64,000 nt of DNA from Cellulomonas sp. C5510 (GCF_019797765.1 NZ_CP081862.1:2852001-2916000), one strand, 5' to 3'; shown: positions 51,043 to 63,308, counted from the first letter of the stretch. The notes: generated by a model from the sequence alone, not told the origin. Program-made: numbers and translations.

Positions 51043-52652
51043 GCGGCACGGACGCGACCGCACGCACGTTCGCCCGGCGGGTCGCGGGTCGCGCCCGCCG
51101 CGCGCTGCGGGGCCCGGCCCACGCCCCCACCCCCGTCCGGCCGGGACGGACTCCCCCCGACGTGTGGGCCCGCCGTGTCGCGACGCTGGTTCGCGCGCTC
51201 GAGGCCGACGGCTCCGGCGGTGTCCCCGCCGCGGGCCTCGACCCGGACGCCCGCCTGCGCCGTCTGCTGACGGGGGCCGGGGACGACCGGATCTGGCTCG
51301 CGCTCGCGGTGCTCTCCGGGCGTCTGCCGGAGCCGGCGCAGGTCGTCGCGGCCCGGCGCGCCGCCCGCACCGGCGGCCCGCAGGCGGTGCTGGACGCCGC
51401 CCGCGCCGCCACGACCGCGGCGTCGGCGGGTCGCGAGGTCGAGGTGCTCCACGGCCGGACCCTGGTCGACATGGGCGACCTGGTGCTGTTCCCGCTCGGG
51501 ACCGGCATCCAGCGTGTCGCCCGGCAGGTCGGGCGCGCGTGGCGCGACGGGCACGACGTGACGGCCGTGGCCTGGACGCCGGAGCTCGACGCCCTGCGCG
51601 CGCTCAGCGACGCGGAGCGGGACGCCGCCCTGGACGGGCTGGACGCGCCGCCGACGGTGACGCCGGAGGACGGCGCCCGGTCGACGGCGGTGCAGGTGGT
51701 GGTGCCCTGGGGCGGCACGTACCTGCTCCCTGAGCTCGCGATCCAGCCGCAGCGCTGTGCCGCCCTGCACGGGCTCGCCGAGCACTCCCCCACCCGGTGC
51801 GGCGTGATCGGGTTCGACCTGGTGCCCGTGACCTCGGCCGAGACCTCCGCGGAGGGCTTCGCGGCGGTGTTCGCGCTGAACCTCGCCGCCGTCGCCGAGT
51901 TCGACGCGGTCGCCGCGATCTCGCGGGCGGCCGCCACCGAGTACGAGGGCTGGCGGCGCATGCTGAGCGGGGCAGGGCTGACCGGTCCGCAGGTCACCGC
52001 CGTGCAGCTGCCGGCGCACGCTCCCATGCCGACCGACGCCGATCTCGCGGAGGCCCGTGACCGGTTCACGGTGGCCGGGTGGCCGCTGGTGCTGTGCGTC
52101 GGCAGCCACGAGCCGCGGAAGAACCACCTGGCCGTGCTGCACGCCGCTGAGCTGCTGTGGCGGCGCGGGCACCGGTTCACGGTGACGTTCGTCGGCGGGA
52201 ACTCCTGGAACAGCGACGCGTTCAACCGCCGGCTCGGGGAGCTCCAGGGTGCCGGTCGCCCCGTGGAGGCCGTCAGCCGGCTCGACGACCGGCTGCTGTG
52301 GGCGGCCTACCGGGTCGCGCACTGCTCGGTGTTCCCGTCGCTGAACGAGGGCTTCGGGCTGCCCGTCGCGGAGTCGATCGCCGCCGGCACGCCGGCACTC
52401 GCCTCCGACTTCGGCAGCATGCGGGAGATCGCGGCCCACGGCGGGGCCCTGCTCGTCGATCCCCGCGACGACCACTCCGTGGCCGACGGGCTGGAGCGGC
52501 TGCTGACCGATCCGGAGCTCTACGCGCGTCTCGCCTCTGAGGCCGCCGCCGTGCCTGAGACGTCCTGGGAGGACTACGCCGAGCAGGTGTGGGACGTCCT
52601 GCACGGCACAGCGGCACCTGACCGCGTCGGGCCCGGCCCCGCGCACGAGTAG
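51039..52652 (+). CDS. GT4 glycosyltransferase with N-terminal extension (paralogue B)
   Basis: A 537-aa paralogue of the preceding gene. An Arg/Ala-rich helical N-terminus (residues 1-140) precedes LVDMGDLVLFPLGTGIQRVARQVG; the donor domain has LVLCVGSHEPRKNHLAVLHAA, FVGGNSWNSDAFN, SVFPSLNEGFGLPVAESIA (E-x7-E). The ATG at 51039 overlaps the upstream TGA (ATGA) and has GGGAGG upstream. The TAG stop is part of the -10 box proposed for wzm. Two such paralogues before an ABC exporter fit the building of a homopolymer or two-sugar repeat. Confidence 0.87.
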   Translation: MSGTDATARTFARRVAGRARRALRGPAHAPTPVRPGRTPPDVWARRVATLVRALEADGSGGVPAAGLDPDARLRRLLTGAGDDRIWLALAVLSGRLPEPAQVVAARRAARTGGPQAVLDAARAATTAASAGREVEVLHGRTLVDMGDLVLFPLGTGIQRVARQVGRAWRDGHDVTAVAWTPELDALRALSDAERDAALDGLDAPPTVTPEDGARSTAVQVVVPWGGTYLLPELAIQPQRCAALHGLAEHSPTRCGVIGFDLVPVTSAETSAEGFAAVFALNLAAVAEFDAVAAISRAAATEYEGWRRMLSGAGLTGPQVTAVQLPAHAPMPTDADLAEARDRFTVAGWPLVLCVGSHEPRKNHLAVLHAAELLWRRGHRFTVTFVGGNSWNSDAFNRRLGELQGAGRPVEAVSRLDDRLLWAAYRVAHCSVFPSLNEGFGLPVAESIAAGTPALASDFGSMREIAAHGGALLVDPRDDHSVADGLERLLTDPELYARLASEAAAVPETSWEDYAEQVWDVLHGTAAPDRVGPGPAHE

Positions 52653-52655
52653 TCT
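52650..52655 (+). promoter_or_regulatory. -10 box TAGTCT overlapping the stop codon upstream of wzm
   Basis: TAGTCT starts with the TAG stop of the paralogue B gene. The start would be near 52662, giving a 40-nt leader with GGGAG to the wzm ATG at 52704. Confidence 0.4.
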
Positions 52656-52703
52656 GTCCGGGCCGATCCAGCGGTCGGCCGTCTCACCGGGAGCTTGGAT
52701 CGC

Positions 52704-53660
52704 ATGACCACCATCAGTGACAGCAGGGCCGCGCGCCTGGAGCTCGAGCCGCTGCGGACCACCGGTCCCAAGCCGGGGTTCGCCCGAGGCCTGTTCGGGC
52801 AGGTGGCCGACATCTGGCGCCACCGCGAGCTGCTGGACATGCTCATCCGCCGCGAGCTCAAGGCACGGTACAAGGACAGCGCGCTCGGCTTCGTGTGGAG
52901 CCTGATGCGTCCCCTGGCGATGCTGCTGATCTACTACGTCGCGCTCGGCAAGTTCCTGGGTGCCGCGCGGGCGATCCCCGACTTCGCGATCTTCATCTAC
53001 ACGGGGCTGACGGCGTGGGGCCTGTTCTCCGAGGCCGTCTCGACCGGCACGTCGTCGATCGTCGGCAACTCCGGCCTCATCAAGAAGGTGTACCTGCCGC
53101 GGGAGATCTTCCCGCTGGCGGCGATGGGCTCCGCGCTGTTCAACTTCGCGATCCAGCTCGTCATCCTGTTCGCCGCGACGATCCTGGTCGGCGACATGCC
53201 GACAGGAGCGCGCTGGGGCTACCTGCCGCTCGCGCTCGCGGTCATCGTCGTCACGGCGCTCGGCTGGTCGCTGCTGCTGTCCGCGGTGAACGTCTACCTG
53301 CGTGACATCACGTACCTGGTCGAGATCGGCATCATGATCTTCTTCTGGGCGTCGCCGATCGCCTACGCGTGGTCGATGGTCAACAACCAGGTCGACAGCG
53401 AGATCCTCAAGCAGCTCTACCTGATGAACCCGATGACGGTGGCGATCATGGGGTTCCAGAAGACCTTCTGGGTGGCCGCCGACGGTGGTCCCATCCCGCC
53501 GGGCGCGACCCCGGAGCAGGCAGCGCTGCTGACACCCCAACCGTGGCCGGACCACCTGGAGCTCCGCCTCTGGATCTGGCTGGCCGTCGGACTCGTCCTC
53601 ACCCTGATCGGGCAGCGCGTGTTCGCGCGCCTGCAGGGCAACTTCGCGCAGGAGCTGTGA
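52704..53660 (+). CDS. wzm: ABC-2 type polysaccharide exporter permease (Wzm/TagG-like)
   Basis: A 318-aa membrane protein with six helices and the family start IRRELKARYKDSALGFVWSLMRPLAMLLIYYVALG, followed by FAIFIYTGLTAWGLFSEAV and SGLIKKVYLPREIFPL (the RxFP-type segment), INVYLRDITYLVE-like VNVYLRDITYLVEIG and WASPIAYAW. It forms the channel of an ABC-dependent glycan exporter with the ATPase next door. The ATG at 52704 is preferred over TTG 52695, which sits too close to GGGAG. The stop overlaps the wzt start by 1 nt (TGATG). Confidence 0.94.
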   Translation: MTTISDSRAARLELEPLRTTGPKPGFARGLFGQVADIWRHRELLDMLIRRELKARYKDSALGFVWSLMRPLAMLLIYYVALGKFLGAARAIPDFAIFIYTGLTAWGLFSEAVSTGTSSIVGNSGLIKKVYLPREIFPLAAMGSALFNFAIQLVILFAATILVGDMPTGARWGYLPLALAVIVVTALGWSLLLSAVNVYLRDITYLVEIGIMIFFWASPIAYAWSMVNNQVDSEILKQLYLMNPMTVAIMGFQKTFWVAADGGPIPPGATPEQAALLTPQPWPDHLELRLWIWLAVGLVLTLIGQRVFARLQGNFAQEL

Positions 53661-54862
53661 TGGGCACCCCCACCGTCGTCGAGGTCCGGGACGTGTCCAA
53701 GCGGTTCGTCATCCGCAAGGAGAAGTCCCTCAAGGAGCGGATCGTCAACTTCGGCCGCTCCAACCTCCACAAGGAGGACTTCTGGGCACTGCGGAACATC
53801 GACCTCGAGATCGAGTCCGGCAGCTCCGTGGGTCTGATCGGCCCCAACGGCTCGGGCAAGTCCACCCTGCTCAAGACGATCGGCGGCATCCTGCAGCCGA
53901 CGTCCGGCACGGTGCGCACGCGCGGCCGGATGGCGGCCCTGCTCGAGCTCGGCGCCGGGTTCCACCCCGACCTCACCGGACGCGAGAACGTCTTCCTCAA
54001 CGCCTCGATCCTCGGCCTCTCCTCGCAGGAGACCGAGAAGTACTTCGACGCGATCGTCGACTTCTCCGGCATCGAGCCGTTCATCGACACCCAGGTGAAG
54101 TTCTACTCGTCGGGCATGTACGTGCGGCTCGCGTTCGCCGTCGCCGTGCACGTCGACCCGGACGTGCTCCTCGTGGACGAGGTGCTGGCCGTCGGCGACG
54201 AGCCGTTCCAGCGCAAGTGCATGGACCGCATCAAGACGTTCCAGCACGAGGGACGCACGATCGTCCTGGTGACGCACGGCCTCGACCAGGTCGCCGAGAT
54301 CTGCGACCGGGCGGTCGTCCTGGAGCACGGGAACGTCATCTCCGACGGCGAGCCGCGCGACGGCCTGCGCGTGCTGCGCTCGGAGTTCGACCAGATCCGC
54401 GCCGCGGAGATCGAGAGGCAGCAGGCGGCGGCCGGGGACGTGCCCGAGGAGCGCCCGCGCGCCGAGGTGCACGCCGTGCAGCTGCTGCAGCGCGGCACGC
54501 CGGTCGAGGAGATCAGCACCGGTTCGCCGCTGGAGGTCCGGGTCGTCGTCGACGCCCACGAGCGGCTCGACGACTGGGTGCTGGGCTTCGGGTTCGACTC
54601 CTCGATCGGCCAGGGCGTGTTCGGCACCAACAGCAAGCTGCTGGGTGTGCCCATGCCCGCGCTGAGCGGTCGAGGGACGTTCGACTTCACCATCCCCGCC
54701 ACCCACCTCGGGGAGGGCTCCTACACCGTGCACGCGGCGATCGCGGGCCCGACGGGCGCGGAGCTGCACCGGCTGCGCGAGGCCGCTCGCCTGACCGTCG
54801 GCGCGGACGGGCGCGAGATCGGCTACGTCCGGCTGGACGCGTCACTGAGACGCGCGAGCTGA
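53660..54862 (+). CDS. wzt: ABC exporter ATPase with C-terminal glycan-recognition-like domain (Wzt/TagH)
   Basis: A 400-aa protein. Residues 1-245 are the ATPase: Walker A GPNGSGKST at 61-69, signature YSSGMYVRLAFA at 149-160, Walker B VLLVDEV at 169-175, H206 switch. A linker of about 20 residues precedes a beta-sandwich domain (about 265-400: VRVVVDAHERLDDWVLGFGFDS, FDFTIPATHLGEGSYTVHAAI), matching the Wzt_C carbohydrate-binding type that recognises the modified end of the exported chain. This suits an FkbM methyltransferase in the same cluster as the capping enzyme (inference). The ATG at 53660 has AGGAG upstream. Confidence 0.93.
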   Translation: MGTPTVVEVRDVSKRFVIRKEKSLKERIVNFGRSNLHKEDFWALRNIDLEIESGSSVGLIGPNGSGKSTLLKTIGGILQPTSGTVRTRGRMAALLELGAGFHPDLTGRENVFLNASILGLSSQETEKYFDAIVDFSGIEPFIDTQVKFYSSGMYVRLAFAVAVHVDPDVLLVDEVLAVGDEPFQRKCMDRIKTFQHEGRTIVLVTHGLDQVAEICDRAVVLEHGNVISDGEPRDGLRVLRSEFDQIRAAEIERQQAAAGDVPEERPRAEVHAVQLLQRGTPVEEISTGSPLEVRVVVDAHERLDDWVLGFGFDSSIGQGVFGTNSKLLGVPMPALSGRGTFDFTIPATHLGEGSYTVHAAIAGPTGAELHRLREAARLTVGADGREIGYVRLDASLRRAS

Positions 54863-54869
54863 CTCACGA

Positions 54870-54918
54870 GGGACGACGGAGGGGCACCGGCAGGCGGCCG
54901 GTGCCCCTCCGTCGTCCC
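54870..54918. terminator. Very strong bidirectional hairpin terminator
   Basis: A perfect 22-bp stem (54870-54891 with 54897-54918, starting GGGACGACGGAGGGGCACC) and a 5-nt loop lie between the convergent ends of wzt (54862) and the SpoIID-like gene (54923). It is the longest stem seen in the window. Confidence 0.9.
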
Positions 54919-54922
54919 TGTG

Positions 54923-55543
54923 TCAGGAGGGGTAGTTCTTCACGGCCAGGTTGCGGTACTCGGTGCTGCCCGCGATGCCCTCGCGGATCGCGCCCTCGCC
55001 GGAGCTCTGCAGGATGCCGGCCCAGTACACCCGACCGTTCCACTCCGCCGTACGACGCAGGAACGTCTCGTAGTACTTCCCCGCCCGCCACATCGCCGCC
55101 TCCGTCGAGAACCAGATCGAGTCCACCACACGCGACCGGCCCACCACACCGATCTGCCCCGACCAGTACGACCGCTCGCTCGCCGACGCCGACCGCTCGA
55201 ACATCGTCTGGTACAGCAGGTCGACGTACCCCTCCGGCGTCCCACCCGAGCGGTTGTAGTACTCCTGCGAGTCGTAGAACCGACGCTTCACGTCATCCAC
55301 CGTCGCCTGGCCCGAGAAGATCCGATCCCGCCAGTACTGCAACCCCGACGCCTCCGGCGCCCGACCCAGCACCTCCTGGTACGCCTGCGTCACCCGCAAC
55401 CGCACGTACTCCTCACTGCCGGTGAGCGCCCGGACCAGCTCAGGCTGGCCGAGCCCGGACTGCAACGCGTTCGACCACGACGCCAGACCCCCAGCGTCCG
55501 GCGCCCGACCCAGCAGATCCTGGTACAACGCCTTCACCACAGC
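54923..55543 (-). repeat. 621-bp direct repeat, copy 1 (DUF4214 module)
   Basis: Matches 56805-57425 on the same strand at an offset of 1882 bp. The only amino-acid difference in 206 residues is A versus P (APEAS versus APEPS), caused by two changes in adjacent codons. I saw no others while reading both copies, but did not do a machine alignment. Confidence 0.95.
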
Positions 55544-56791
55544 TTGCGCTTGTCCGGCCGACACGCCCGACACGCTGAACCAGTCGCTCTTCAGCCCCAG
55601 GGCGGCGCGCACCTGCGAGCCGGTGAAGCTGTACGTCGCCCCACCCTGCGCCGTGACGACGACGGTCCGGACGCGACCGCCGTCGGGACCGAGCCCGTTG
55701 CGTGCCGTCACGGCGATGCCGGCCACCGACGGCACGCCGAGCTTCGCGGCCACCGTGGAGGTCGGGATCCCCACGGTCCAGGTCCGGTTCGGGTTCGAGG
55801 AGGTGGCATCACCGAGGTCCTCGACGGCGGGGAACGTGCCTCCCGCGCTCCAGCCGCCCGTCGACGAGCTGAACTCGGTCCGAGCGATGGACCCGTTTCC
55901 GGACCTGCGCACCTGTCCACTGGTCTCGGTCACGGCGCGCGTGGTGGTTGCCTGCTCGTAGGACGTCCGCCCCGCACCGCCGGGCTGCTGGAAGGCACCC
56001 CGGTAGACCTGGCAGCTCGTCGTGTCGCAGATGGTCCCGCTGGAGGACAGCGCGTACGACCGAGCGGCAACCGCTTGCGCACGCAGTGCGTGCATGCCGC
56101 GCTCGGTGTTGCCCCACGCGGCCGGCGACTCGCTCGGTACGACGCTGCGGAGGTAGTCGTCGATCGTCACGCGGTTGACCACCTGCTGGCCGCTACCGGT
56201 GTTCACGAGTGTGATCGCGCCGCGATAGCCGGTGGTCGTCAGCGACCCCGGCTCACACAGGCGCACCAGGTTCGCCTGGTCGGCAGGGTTGGCGGAGCTG
56301 GTCACCGCGACGCCCGACGCGTTGCCGGTCGTCCACGCCGCCCATCCGGTCGTCCCGGCGCAGTCCGCTCCGCGCAGGACCTGGAACGTGCCTCTGCTGG
56401 CGTCGCGCCGCAGGAGTACCGCCCCCGTCCCCGCCGCCACGCCGTTCACCGCCAACGAGGGACCCGTGAGCACGATGTCACCGGTGGTCGGGAACCTCGT
56501 GAGCTGGACGGCCACGGTCGGGTTTCCTGCGTCACCTGCCAGCGTGGTCCCACCGTAGAAGTGGTCCAGGATCTGGCGGTAGCTCCACCCATGGTCCACG
56601 GCGTACCCGTAGGCCCCGTACTGGCCCATACCGCGGCCGTGACCGTAGCCGTGGCCGGTGAAGGTGAGCGTCGCGTCGGCCGCGACGGCCGGGGCCGCCG
56701 TCACGGGCAGCGCCGCCACGGTCAGACCGGCCGTGAGCGCGGCGGAGAGCAGCAGCGCGCCGGCACGGCGCGCCCAGGAGTGCGTGGTCAT
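54923..56791 (-). CDS. Secreted SpoIID/LytB-domain protein with C-terminal DUF4214 module
   Basis: A 622-aa exported protein. Residues 1-37 are a signal peptide (RRAGALLLSAALTAGLTVAALPVTAAPA). Residues about 40-400 are the SpoIID/LytB domain: FTGHGYGHGRGMGQYGAYGYA, VTIDDYLRSVVPSESPAAW, ALRAQAVAARSYAL with the catalytic-region Glu in PSES. The family includes the SpoIID glycan-strand lyase and the LytB amidase enhancer. Residues 417-622 are DUF4214 repeats (LGRAPDAGGLASWSNAL, LGRAPEASGLQYWRDRI). The ATG at 56791 lies 13 nt after the amidase stop with GAGGAAC upstream, so the two are co-transcribed. The last 621 bp are almost identical to the amidase gene end. Confidence 0.9.
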   Translation of the reverse strand: MTTHSWARRAGALLLSAALTAGLTVAALPVTAAPAVAADATLTFTGHGYGHGRGMGQYGAYGYAVDHGWSYRQILDHFYGGTTLAGDAGNPTVAVQLTRFPTTGDIVLTGPSLAVNGVAAGTGAVLLRRDASRGTFQVLRGADCAGTTGWAAWTTGNASGVAVTSSANPADQANLVRLCEPGSLTTTGYRGAITLVNTGSGQQVVNRVTIDDYLRSVVPSESPAAWGNTERGMHALRAQAVAARSYALSSSGTICDTTSCQVYRGAFQQPGGAGRTSYEQATTTRAVTETSGQVRRSGNGSIARTEFSSSTGGWSAGGTFPAVEDLGDATSSNPNRTWTVGIPTSTVAAKLGVPSVAGIAVTARNGLGPDGGRVRTVVVTAQGGATYSFTGSQVRAALGLKSDWFSVSGVSAGQAQAVVKALYQDLLGRAPDAGGLASWSNALQSGLGQPELVRALTGSEEYVRLRVTQAYQEVLGRAPEASGLQYWRDRIFSGQATVDDVKRRFYDSQEYYNRSGGTPEGYVDLLYQTMFERSASASERSYWSGQIGVVGRSRVVDSIWFSTEAAMWRAGKYYETFLRRTAEWNGRVYWAGILQSSGEGAIREGIAGSTEYRNLAVKNYPS

Positions 56792-56804
56792 CGGATCCGG
56801 TTCC

Positions 56805-60228
<3,424 letters not shown>

Positions 60229-60254
60229 CGCGCGCCGCCTCCCGGACGTGCCCC

Positions 60255-60291
60255 GACGGCCGTCCTCCCCCGCGCGGGGGGGGCGGCCGTC
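60255..60291 (+). terminator. Terminator hairpin after rmlB
   Basis: GACGGCCG at 60255-60262 pairs with CGGCCGTC at 60284-60291, with a C-run and a G-run pairing further in (one bulge) around GCGC. It lies 26 nt after the rmlB stop. Confidence 0.7.
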
Positions 60292-60383
60292 GTGCATGCG
60301 AGGCGCGCCGGGAGTCGGTCCATCTGCACGAATCCTCCACGCCGCACGCCCCGAGGGTGCGCCGGGTCACGGATCCGCGCTCC

Positions 60384-60389
60384 TATGCT
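60384..60389 (+). promoter_or_regulatory. -10 box TATGCT, leaderless start of the first LCP gene
   Basis: TATGCT ends 7 nt before the GTG at 60397 and includes the in-frame ATG at 60385, which therefore cannot be the translated start of this transcript. Confidence 0.6.
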
Positions 60390-60396
60390 CGTCCCC

Positions 60397-61797
60397 GTGA
60401 CCTCCCGCCACGCCGCTCCCGCACGCCCGCGCGTCGTCCGGCACGGCCGCCCCCGGCGCAGCCACGGCGTGCTGCGGGGCGTCGCCCTGACGGTGGTGGC
60501 GGTGCTCTGCTTCGGCGCCTCCGGCGCGGCCGCGCTCTACGTGCGGCTGAACAGCAACATCGAGACGATCGACGCGTCCGGCCTCATCTCCGCGATGCCG
60601 CAGCCCACCGCCACGGGCCCCGCCGACCCGGACGACCCGAACGCCGGCCGCGACGTCAACATCCTGCTGATGGGCTCGGACGAGCGCGACGGCGAGAACG
60701 AGGCGATCGGCGGATACGTCGGCGGCATGCGCTCGGACACCACCATCGTCGCCCACATCGCCGCCGACCGCAGCCGGGTGGAGCTCATCTCGATCCCCCG
60801 CGACTCCCTGGTCGACATCCCCGCCTGCACCATGAGCGACGGGTCGACGACGTACGCGCAGAACAACGCGATGTTCAACTCCGCGTTCTCGATCGGTGCG
60901 GACAACGGCGGTGACATCGCCTCGGCCGCAGCCTGCACCGTCAACACCGTGCAGGCGAACACCGGCGTCCGCATCGACCACTTCGTCGTGGTGGACTTCG
61001 CGGGCTTCACCAAGATGGTCGACGCCATCGGCGGGGTGCCGATGTGCATCCCGAACGAGATGTCCGCCCCGAAGGCCGGGCTCTACCTGAACGCCGGGAA
61101 CCAGACCCTCGACGGCACGCAGGCGCTCGCGTTCGCGCGGGCGCGCACCGGCGTCGGCGTCGGCGACGGGTCGGACACCAACCGGCTCGGCCGGCAGCAG
61201 GAGCTGCTCGCGTCCGTGGTGCGCGAGGTGCTCGGCAAGAACCTGCTCACCGACATCACGCAGCTCATCCGGTTCCTCGACTCCGCCACGGAGTCCCTGT
61301 CGATCGACAGCGGCTTCAGCTCGATCTCCGACATGGCCGGGCTCGCCTACAGCCTGCGGAACACCTCGGCTGCGAACATCTCTTTCATGACGATCCCGTT
61401 CGCCGCGGCCCCGAGCGACCCGAACCGGGTGGTGTGGACCTCCGAGGCCGACACGATCTGGGCCAACGTCGCCGCCGACCAGCCGATGCTGACCGGGAGC
61501 AGCCAGGACCCGGGCACCGACCCCGGCACGGACACCGGTGCCGACCCCGGGACCGGCACGGACACCGGCGCCGACCCCGGGACCGGCACGGACACCGGCA
61601 CCGGCACGGATCCCGGCACCGGCACCGACCCCGGCACCGGCACCGGCACCGGCACGGATCCCGGCACGGATCCCGGCACGGGGACCGGCACCGAGCAGCC
61701 GCAGACGCCCTCCTCCCCCACGCCGGACCCGGTCGAGACCCGTGAGGCCGGCAAGGAGGCGTTCTCCGCCAACGACGTCACCGCCGTCTGCGGCTGA
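60397..61797 (+). CDS. LytR-CpsA-Psr (LCP) family glycan ligase with DPGT-repeat tail
   Basis: A 466-aa protein that should transfer lipid-linked glycan onto peptidoglycan outside the membrane. An Arg-rich cytosolic head, TM helix 28-50, then the LCP domain: ILLMGSDERDG at 89-99, MRSDTTIVAHI at 111-121, ISIPRDSLVDIP at 131-142 (the Arg and Asp residues bind the pyrophosphate), NAMFNSAFSIG, IDHFVVVDFAGF, FARARTG. After the domain comes a tail of DPGT/DTG repeats (about 371-433), then a short C-terminus ending in a lone Cys. GTG 60397 is chosen by the TATGCT box. The next LCP gene follows after 2 nt, so they are one operon. Confidence 0.92.
   Translation: MTSRHAAPARPRVVRHGRPRRSHGVLRGVALTVVAVLCFGASGAAALYVRLNSNIETIDASGLISAMPQPTATGPADPDDPNAGRDVNILLMGSDERDGENEAIGGYVGGMRSDTTIVAHIAADRSRVELISIPRDSLVDIPACTMSDGSTTYAQNNAMFNSAFSIGADNGGDIASAAACTVNTVQANTGVRIDHFVVVDFAGFTKMVDAIGGVPMCIPNEMSAPKAGLYLNAGNQTLDGTQALAFARARTGVGVGDGSDTNRLGRQQELLASVVREVLGKNLLTDITQLIRFLDSATESLSIDSGFSSISDMAGLAYSLRNTSAANISFMTIPFAAAPSDPNRVVWTSEADTIWANVAADQPMLTGSSQDPGTDPGTDTGADPGTGTDTGADPGTGTDTGTGTDPGTGTDPGTGTGTGTDPGTDPGTGTGTEQPQTPSSPTPDPVETREAGKEAFSANDVTAVCG
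61507..61695. repeat. Degenerate GACCCCGGCACC-type tandem repeat in LCP gene
   Basis: About 190 bp built from 6- and 12-bp units of the type GGCACCGAC/GACCCCGGCACC, encoding (DPGT)n, (DTG)n and (GT)n. It is prone to slippage in multiples of 3, which changes tail length but not frame. Confidence 0.9.
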
Positions 61798-61799
61798 CC

Positions 61800-63308
61800 G
61801 TGGCACGCCCCGAGGACCGCAACCCCCGCGACGCCGGTCGCGGCACCCCGCCGAGCTTCTCGCCGGCGGGCGGCGGCCGGCGGCCGTCCGCCGACGGCGC
61901 CGTGCCCGTCGGCCCGCCGCCGGAGCGCCCCGCGGCGCCGTCCCGGACCTCCGGGCAACGCCCGAGCCGTCCCGCCGCGCCCGGCCGCCCCGCCGCGGGG
62001 CGCGCCGAGCGGGGCCCCGGCGCGTCACCCGCGGGAGGCCCGGCTGCGTTCAGCCCGGGCGGTGCCCGGCCCGCCGACGACGCGCCGCGCCCGGTGCGCG
62101 TGTCGGGTCGCAACCCCGACGGGACCCCCGTCGCGGGCGCGCGCCCCGACGCCGCGCCCGGGCGCCCCGGCCCGGCCCGCTCGTCCGTCCGCGAGGGCTC
62201 GTCCGCCGTCCCGCTCGGCGCCGGCGACCGGCCCGCACGCCGCAGCGCGCCCGCCGGGCCGGGCAGCGCCCGTCCCGCGGGGTCGACCGGTCCCGCCGGT
62301 CCCGGCGCGCCCGACCCCGCCGCCCCGCCGGCACCCCGCCGCCGGCGCCGCGGCCGCGTGATCGCCCTCGTCACGGTCCTCGTGCTGCTGCTGCTCGTCG
62401 CCTGGCCGGTCGGGCTCGTCCTGTGGGCCGACGGCAAGGTCAAGCACGTCGACGCGCTGTCCGGTGCGGCCGGCACCCCGGGGACCACCTACCTGCTGTC
62501 GGGCTCGGACTCCCGCGAGGACGGCGCGATCGAGGACTCCGAGACGGTCGGCGCCCGCACGGACACGATCCTGCTGCTGCAGGTGCCAGAGTCAGGGCCG
62601 GCGGCACTCATCTCGCTGCCCCGTGACACGTACGTCGAGATCCCCGGTCAGGGCCCGAGCAAGCTGAACGCGGCGTACTCCTGGGGCGGCGCGCCCCTGC
62701 TGGTGCAGACCGTCGAGCAGCTGACGGGCCTGACGGTCGACCACTACGTCGAGGTCGGTTTCGGCGGGGTCGAGCAGCTCGTCGACGCGGTCGGCGGCGT
62801 GGACCTGTGCCTGGACGGCAGTACCGGCATCACGTTCCCCGTCAACGAGCCGAAGTCGGGCCTCGTCTGGGACGCGCCCGGCTGCAAGACCGTCGACGGC
62901 GTGCAGGCCCTGGCGTTCTCCCGGATGCGCTACGCGGACCCGTCCGGCGACATCGGCCGTGGCATGCGCCAGCGCCAGCTCATCTCGGCCGTGGCGTCGA
63001 AGGCGGAGGACCCGTCGCTGCTGCTCCAGCCCGGCAAGCAGGTGGCGCTGGTCGACGCCGGGACCGGGGCGCTCACCGCGAGCGAGGGCACCGGTGTGGT
63101 CGACCTGGGACGTCTCGCGCTGGCGTTCCGCTCGGCGTCCGGTCCCGACGGGATCACCGGCACGCCGCCCATCGCGAGCATGGACTACCGGCCCGGCGGC
63201 ATCGGGTCGACCGTGCTGCTCGACCCCGATCAGACCCCGGCGTTCTTCGCGGGCATCCGCGACGGCTCCCTGCCGCCGGGCGTCGTCGGCGGGGTGCCCG
63301 CCTCGTAG
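61800..63308 (+). CDS. LytR-CpsA-Psr (LCP) family glycan ligase
   Basis: A 502-aa LCP protein. The first 180 residues are a Pro/Ala/Gly/Arg-rich, probably disordered cytosolic region; a TM helix follows at about 188-210 (VIALVTVLVLLLLVAWPVG). The LCP domain shows YLLSGSDSREDG, VGARTDTILLLQV, ISLPRDTYVEIPG, KLNAAYSWGG, VDHYVEVGFGGV and AFSRMRYADPSGDIGRGMRQ, including the conserved Arg and Asp. The GTG at 61800 lies 2 nt after the previous stop. The last 79 bp overlap the convergent acyltransferase gene on the other strand. The long N-terminus is unusual in length for the family and may interact with cytosolic partners. Confidence 0.91.
   Translation: MARPEDRNPRDAGRGTPPSFSPAGGGRRPSADGAVPVGPPPERPAAPSRTSGQRPSRPAAPGRPAAGRAERGPGASPAGGPAAFSPGGARPADDAPRPVRVSGRNPDGTPVAGARPDAAPGRPGPARSSVREGSSAVPLGAGDRPARRSAPAGPGSARPAGSTGPAGPGAPDPAAPPAPRRRRRGRVIALVTVLVLLLLVAWPVGLVLWADGKVKHVDALSGAAGTPGTTYLLSGSDSREDGAIEDSETVGARTDTILLLQVPESGPAALISLPRDTYVEIPGQGPSKLNAAYSWGGAPLLVQTVEQLTGLTVDHYVEVGFGGVEQLVDAVGGVDLCLDGSTGITFPVNEPKSGLVWDAPGCKTVDGVQALAFSRMRYADPSGDIGRGMRQRQLISAVASKAEDPSLLLQPGKQVALVDAGTGALTASEGTGVVDLGRLALAFRSASGPDGITGTPPIASMDYRPGGIGSTVLLDPDQTPAFFAGIRDGSLPPGVVGGVPAS

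Noticed and set aside
54923..56791. Sporulation function for the SpoIID-domain protein
   Set aside because: No other sporulation gene is present, and the domain is common in LytB-type wall proteins of non-spore formers; the amidase partner fits the latter.
61507..61695. CRISPR-like array
   Set aside because: Units are 6-12 bp without spacers and encode a DPGT peptide tail in frame.
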